DNA of 5,425 nucleotides, from positions 1-5,425 of the forward strand of contig DCHL01000040.1 of the NCBI GenBank assembly GCA_002317595.1, read 5' to 3'. Below the pieces are notes generated by a model. The model searched no databases. It was not told where the DNA came from and worked only from the letters and a program-made list of their open reading frames with translations. The translations under genes were made by a program, and so were the position numbers. The number at the start of each line of letters is the position of its first letter. Position 1 is the first letter of the stretch. This document shows positions 5,266 to 5,425 of the stretch, one piece after another. The DNA is from Lachnospiraceae bacterium UBA1753. Its GTDB lineage: Bacteria > Bacillota > Clostridia > Lachnospirales > Lachnospiraceae.

Positions 5266-5271
5266 ACTTTT
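5252..5271 (+). terminator. Weak terminator candidate for the MotA/FliG-like gene
   Basis: TTCCT (5252-5256) pairs with AGGAA (5262-5266) across a 5-nt loop, followed by CTTTTATTCTT. The stem is only 5 bp and AT-rich, so on its own it would be leaky; the larger hairpin at 5288-5318 may back it up. Confidence 0.4.
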
Positions 5272-5280
5272 ATTCTTGGA

Positions 5281-5318
5281 ACAAAAGGGGGCTGCCGCAA
5301 GAAATATGCGACAGCCCC
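5281..5318 (-). terminator. Rho-independent terminator of the rubrerythrin-type gene
   Basis: Read on the minus strand, GGGGCTGTCGCA (5318-5307) pairs with TGCGGCAGCCCC (5299-5288) around a 7-nt loop, followed by C and TTTTGTT. The stem is complete with one G-U pair in the minus-strand RNA, whereas the plus-strand RNA has a C-A mismatch there and no good T tract. This marks it as built for the gene entering from the right; some bidirectional action is possible. Confidence 0.8.
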
Positions 5319-5357
5319 TAAAATTACTTTTGATATTGAGTATTAGCCTATTGAGAA

Positions 5358-5425
5358 TTAGCCGAAGTATCTCTTAAGAAGTCCAGCGAATGCCTTGCCG
5401 TGTCTAGCCTCGTCACGAGCCATCT
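5358..5425 (-). CDS. Rubrerythrin-type protein (probably reverse rubrerythrin / NADH peroxidase), C-terminal fragment
   Basis: Only the last 22 residues are in the window: MARDEARHGKAFAGLLKRYF, then Gly and the stop. D-E-A-R-H is the final E-x-x-H diiron ligand pair of rubrerythrin-family proteins, which reduce hydrogen peroxide in anaerobes. In classical rubrerythrin a C-terminal rubredoxin domain follows this helix. Here the protein stops about 15 residues after the histidine, so any rubredoxin domain must be N-terminal, as in the reverse rubrerythrins of clostridia. That architecture is inferred, because the rest of the gene lies outside the window. It converges on the MotA/FliG-like gene, and its terminator lies about 40 bp beyond the stop. 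Confidence 0.82.
   Translation of the reverse strand, partial: MARDEARHGKAFAGLLKRYFG

Overview
The window looks like chromosomal DNA from an anaerobic, motile, low-to-mid-GC Firmicute, most likely a member of the Lachnospiraceae (Butyrivibrio/Roseburia-like). The genus is a guess. The reasons are strong GGAGG-type ribosome sites, a Firmicute-type MurG (HESDMTPGLANK signature), the tail of a rubrerythrin-type peroxide-scavenging protein, and a flagellar-motor-related protein. No tRNA, rRNA, CRISPR array, insertion sequence or phage gene is visible.

Layout. (1) Positions 2-199 (+) hold the C-terminal part of a HIT-family nucleotide hydrolase. It converges tail-to-tail, with one base between stop codons, on a minus-strand operon. 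(2) That operon, read right to left, encodes a NYN-nuclease/double OST-HTH (LOTUS) protein (1515-2576), an 81-residue TSCPD-domain protein (1268-1513) and the peptidoglycan glycosyltransferase MurG (201-1265), with 1-2 bp between genes. (3) A 137-bp divergent region (2577-2713) carries one promoter per strand, each with the same extended -10, TGnTATACT. (4) dgt (2714-4138, +) encodes an HD-domain dGTP triphosphohydrolase and ends at a terminator built from a 13-bp tandem repeat (4152-4201). (5) A spacer with a perfect dyad and a strong ribosome site leads to an apparently monocistronic gene (4293-5234, +). (6) The right edge (5358-5425, -) is the C-terminus of a rubrerythrin-type protein, with its own terminator at 5281-5318.

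The most interesting gene is 4293-5234. Its N-terminal third contains the torque-interaction segment of the stator protein MotA (ARKEGLLALEE followed by LVVDGTD). Its C-terminal third is the torque-generating C-terminal domain of the rotor protein FliG. It has no obvious transmembrane segments and lacks the FliG N and middle domains. One soluble protein therefore seems to carry both faces of the rotor-stator interface, with the MotA Arg/Glu pair and four of the five FliG charged residues preserved. This is an inference from motif alignment by eye. A role as a motor modulator (brake, clutch or competitor) is a hypothesis. The other genes are housekeeping: wall synthesis, dNTP control, RNA turnover and oxidative stress.
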